A stretch of DNA of 8,218 bases, from positions 1 to 8,218 of the forward strand of contig CAMEOL010000040.1 in NCBI GenBank assembly GCA_945929765.1, given 5' to 3'. The translations under genes and the position numbers were made by a program. This stretch comes from an uncultured Gemella sp. Lineage in GTDB: Bacteria > Bacillota > Bacilli > Staphylococcales > Gemellaceae. Positions 6,751-8,218 of this stretch are shown in pieces; the first letter of the stretch is position 1, and every line of letters begins with the position of its first letter. Under the pieces are notes generated by a model that saw nothing but the letters and a program-made list of their open reading frames with translations, was not told the DNA's origin and did no database searches.

Positions 6751-7626
6751 ATGTCGAAATTTAAAAAAGTAGTAGCATCATTATCAGTATTAACAGTATT
6801 ATCATCAGGAACATACATCGCTAATCAAGAATATAAAAAAGTAGCATTAGCTATTGATTTGAATGATTCTACAATTGGAGTAAAAGTTAATAAAGGAACG
6901 GTAAAAGAAATTTTAGCTAGCCAAGGTATCGTTGTAGATGAAAAAGATCGTGTAGAACCAGGTCTTGATACGCAAGTAGAACCAGGACAAAGAATTAAAA
7001 TAATAAAAGCTCGTGATATTAAAATAAAAGATAATGGAGAAGAAACTACTTATAAAACTACATACAAAAAAGTAGAAGATATTTTAAAAGAGTTAAATAT
7101 TACTTTAGAAAGTGAAGATAAAGTTAATTTACCTCTAGATAAAGAATTATCTGAGGATGAAGTTATTGAAATTACTAGAGCAGAAAAAAGTACAGAAGAA
7201 GAATCTACTGAATCAACACAAGAACAACAAGTAGCTGCAGAAGTTTCGCAAACTCAAAATTCACAAGTTGTAAGTAATACAAATGTTGCTCAAACTCAAC
7301 AATATGCAGTACAAGCTCCAGCAGTTCAAAGTAGTTATCAACAAAGTGCTAATGGACAAGTACGTTTAGCAAATGGAAATACTGCAGGAGAAACAGGGGT
7401 ATATGCAGCAAAACAAATGGAAGCTCGTACAGGTGTAGCGGCTTCAACTTGGGAGCATATTATTGCACGTGAATCTAATGGACAGGTTAATGCAAGAAAC
7501 GCATCAGGAGCTTCTGGATTGTTCCAAACTATGCCTGGTTGGGGATCAACAGCAACAGTAGATGATCAAATCAATGCAGCGGTTAAAGCGTACAACAGCC
7601 AAGGATTAGCCGCTTGGGGAATGTAA
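6751..7626 (+). CDS. Secreted cell-wall protein: two DUF348 domains plus lytic transglycosylase-like domain
   Basis: This 291-residue protein is a probable peptidoglycan-cleaving enzyme acting outside the membrane. Residues 1-24 form a basic start and hydrophobic segment (signal peptide or anchor). Two DUF348 (YabE-type) repeats follow: about 28-86, with TVKEIL and [13 protein letters not shown], and about 88-144, with KVEDIL and [12 protein letters not shown] low-complexity linker rich in Gln, Ser, Thr, Val and Ala spans about 147-205. The C-terminal domain (207-291) is of the lysozyme-like type seen in aggregation-promoting factors and SceD-like proteins, with the likely catalytic Glu241 in IIARESNG and the family ending AAWGM. 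Unlike B. subtilis YabE I see no G5 or 3D domain. The ribosome binding site GAGAGG overlaps the tatD stop codon, 10 nt upstream. A resuscitation-promoting or growth role is inference. Confidence 0.88.
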   Translation: MSKFKKVVASLSVLTVLSSGTYIANQEYKKVALAIDLNDSTIGVKVNKGTVKEILASQGIVVDEKDRVEPGLDTQVEPGQRIKIIKARDIKIKDNGEETTYKTTYKKVEDILKELNITLESEDKVNLPLDKELSEDEVIEITRAEKSTEEESTESTQEQQVAAEVSQTQNSQVVSNTNVAQTQQYAVQAPAVQSSYQQSANGQVRLANGNTAGETGVYAAKQMEARTGVAASTWEHIIARESNGQVNARNASGASGLFQTMPGWGSTATVDDQINAAVKAYNSQGLAAWGM

Positions 7627-7642
7627 TTTAAAAGTAAATTAA

Positions 7643-7735
7643 AATAAGATACACATAAATAAGCTTGAAATTGTAAGATTAGGACAAGCTAGAGGAATTT
7701 ACCCACAAGAAGAATGGTATTTGGTTAATTACTAA
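7643..7735 (+). other. Possible coding remnant with paired segments (3' untranslated region)
   Basis: After the cell-wall gene stop there is no intact gene until the right edge. In one frame 7643-7735 reads 30 codons, ending in the protein-like LGQARGIYPQEEWYLVNY and two tandem stops, but it has no ATG, GTG or TTG. The same DNA can fold: AGCTTG (7662-7667) with CAAGCT (7685-7690), and TACCCAC (7700-7706) with GTGGGTA (7739-7745). It could be the tail of a decayed gene, a structured 3' untranslated region or a small RNA. I recognise no known riboswitch class. Confidence 0.3.
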
Positions 7736-7757
7736 TAAGTGGGTATGTAAAACAATA

Positions 7758-7802
7758 TTAAATATAGAAGACGACAATTAGTCGTCTTTTTTCTATATTT
7801 AA
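7758..7802 (+). terminator. Strong rho-independent terminator of the tatD operon
   Basis: The core stem GACGAC (7770-7775) with GTCGTC (7781-7786) and loop AATTA is followed by six T (7787-7792). A further 12-bp stem, TTAAATATAGAA (7758-7769) with TTCTATATTTAA (7791-7802), lies outside it, leaving TTTT (7787-7790) as a bulge. The whole can thus form an 18-bp helix interrupted by a 4-nt bulge. The core hairpin plus T-tract is a textbook terminator in the plus direction. The outer stem may give weaker function in the minus direction. Confidence 0.92.
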
Positions 7803-7909
7803 CAACTATGAAATAAAGTCACTTGGTGTTCCCTATAATATATGTTTCTTTAAAAATTATTTTTTGTTATAACAAGGTGAATTTTATACTGTATATAATT
7901 TTTTATATT

Positions 7910-8033
7910 AGCTGTTGTCTCTAAATTCATTTTGTTTTATTGTATATTTTCGCTGTTACTTTTTTATTTTCATTTTTTATAAACAGAACTTTGTTTTTTC
8001 ATTTTCCAACGCTGTTTTTCTTATTGTTTTCAT
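7910..8033 (+). repeat. Iterated CGCTGTT...TTTTCAT motif in a T-rich leader region
   Basis: Three related units occur: AGCTGTT to ATTCAT (7910-7930), CGCTGTT to TTTTCAT (7951-7973) and CGCTGTT to TTTTCAT (8010-8033). The joining stretch is 8 to 10 nt and pyrimidine-rich. Extra TTTTCAT copies are at 7996-8002 and 8049-8055. The units stop just before, or run into, the promoter at 8035-8063. A further CGCTGTT with a similar tail (8143-8163) lies in the open frame. The whole stretch 7803-8034 is T-rich on this strand and holds no gene I can support. Confidence 0.5.
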
Positions 8034-8034
8034 A

Positions 8035-8063
8035 TTGATTACAAAATGTTTTCATGTTATATT
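8035..8063 (+). promoter_or_regulatory. Extended -10 promoter near the right edge
   Basis: TTGATT (8035-8040), 17 bases, then TATATT (8058-8063), with TG one base before it (8055-8056), form a good vegetative promoter. Transcription would start near 8070, about 35 nt before an AAAGGAG ribosome binding site (8103-8109). The -35 box is the same hexamer as that of the tadA operon. Confidence 0.7.
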
Positions 8064-8074
8064 TTAGTTGAAAG

Positions 8075-8088
8075 TTATAACGTTATAA
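8075..8088. promoter_or_regulatory. 14-bp perfect palindrome, candidate operator
   Basis: TTATAACGTTATAA is a perfect palindrome beginning 11 bp after the -10 box, so it covers roughly +5 to +18 of the predicted transcript. A repressor dimer bound here would block early elongation. I do not match it to a named regulator. Confidence 0.5.
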
Positions 8089-8112
8089 ACAAAATATAAA
8101 ATAAAGGAGAAA

Positions 8113-8218
8113 ATTAATCCTTACAATACACTAAGAGCTAACCGCTGTTCTAATTATTTATTCGGATTAGGAGCAGGAAGTACTGCTCTTTATACTTGGG
8201 CTGGATATCTTGCTGGAG
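8113..8218 (+). CDS. Partial open frame of unknown function running off the right edge, no standard start
   Basis: The frame is open from a TAA at 8086-8088 to the window end. It encodes NPYNTLRANRCSN followed by a hydrophobic, Gly/Ala-rich stretch with FGLGAGSTALYTW and AGYLAG. The other two plus-strand frames close within about 30 nt of the ribosome binding site AAAGGAG (8103-8109), so this is the only candidate product. Yet it has no ATG, GTG or TTG; the first codon that could serve is ATT at 8113, only 3 nt after GGAG. It may use a rare AUU start, be a decayed gene, or contain a sequence error. The small glycine-rich hydrophobic start could suit a membrane protein or a bacteriocin-like peptide, but I do not recognise a family. 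Confidence 0.4.
   Translation, partial: MNPYNTLRANRCSNYLFGLGAGSTALYTWAGYLAG

Noticed and set aside
7650..7760. Known riboswitch or T-box
   Set aside because: No recognisable conserved core (T-box AGGGTGG sequence, SAM, preQ1 or c-di-AMP motifs) could be matched, and the segment lies after a gene with no intact coding start directly behind it.
7803..8050. Short minus-strand frames of about 18 and 26 codons in the T-rich region
   Set aside because: They start with ATG but have no ribosome binding site and low-complexity Lys/Asn-rich content expected from A-rich DNA.

Overview
The window is AT-rich DNA with strong AAGGAGG-type ribosome binding sites, which fits a low-GC Gram-positive bacterium (Bacillota). 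The tatD gene followed at once by a DUF348/YabE-type cell-wall gene matches Bacillus gene order. The aggregation-promoting-factor-like lytic domain and the overall gene style suggest the Gemella/Staphylococcus/Lactobacillales range. Gemella is my guess, but it is an inference and not shown.

Layout: (1) At the left edge, about 120 nt hold what looks like the 3' half of a terminator-type hairpin. (2) A GntP-type organic-acid permease lies on the minus strand. Its near-consensus promoter diverges from that of a small five-helix membrane protein on the plus strand, which ends in a clear terminator. (3) A promoter at 2329-2357 begins a compact four-gene plus-strand operon: tadA (tRNA adenosine-34 deaminase), rlmA (23S rRNA guanine-N1 methyltransferase), coiA (competence nuclease-like protein) and dprA (ssDNA-binding RecA loader). 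No internal terminator is visible, and tadA and rlmA abut with no gap. (4) A 287-nt, very AT-rich gap follows, with a long inverted repeat that probably ends the operon and an extended -10 promoter for the next one. (5) tatD (metal-dependent DNase) sits 10 nt before a secreted cell-wall protein with two DUF348 domains, a Gln/Ser-rich linker and a C-terminal lysozyme-like lytic transglycosylase domain. (6) A structured 3' segment with a possible coding remnant ends in a strong bulged terminator. (7) The right edge is a T-rich control region with an iterated CGCTGTT...TTTTCAT motif, a good extended -10 promoter, a 14-bp perfect palindrome just downstream of the predicted start of transcription, and an open frame running off the edge that lacks any ATG/GTG/TTG start.

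Together, region 3 carries two proteins of the transformation route (CoiA, DprA) on the same transcript as two RNA-modification enzymes. Region 5 pairs a nuclease with a cell-wall remodelling enzyme. I see no CRISPR array, transposase, integrase, tRNA or rRNA gene. The core genes are well-known families. The least explained DNA is the right-hand 590 nt, the inverted repeat after dprA, and the left edge.
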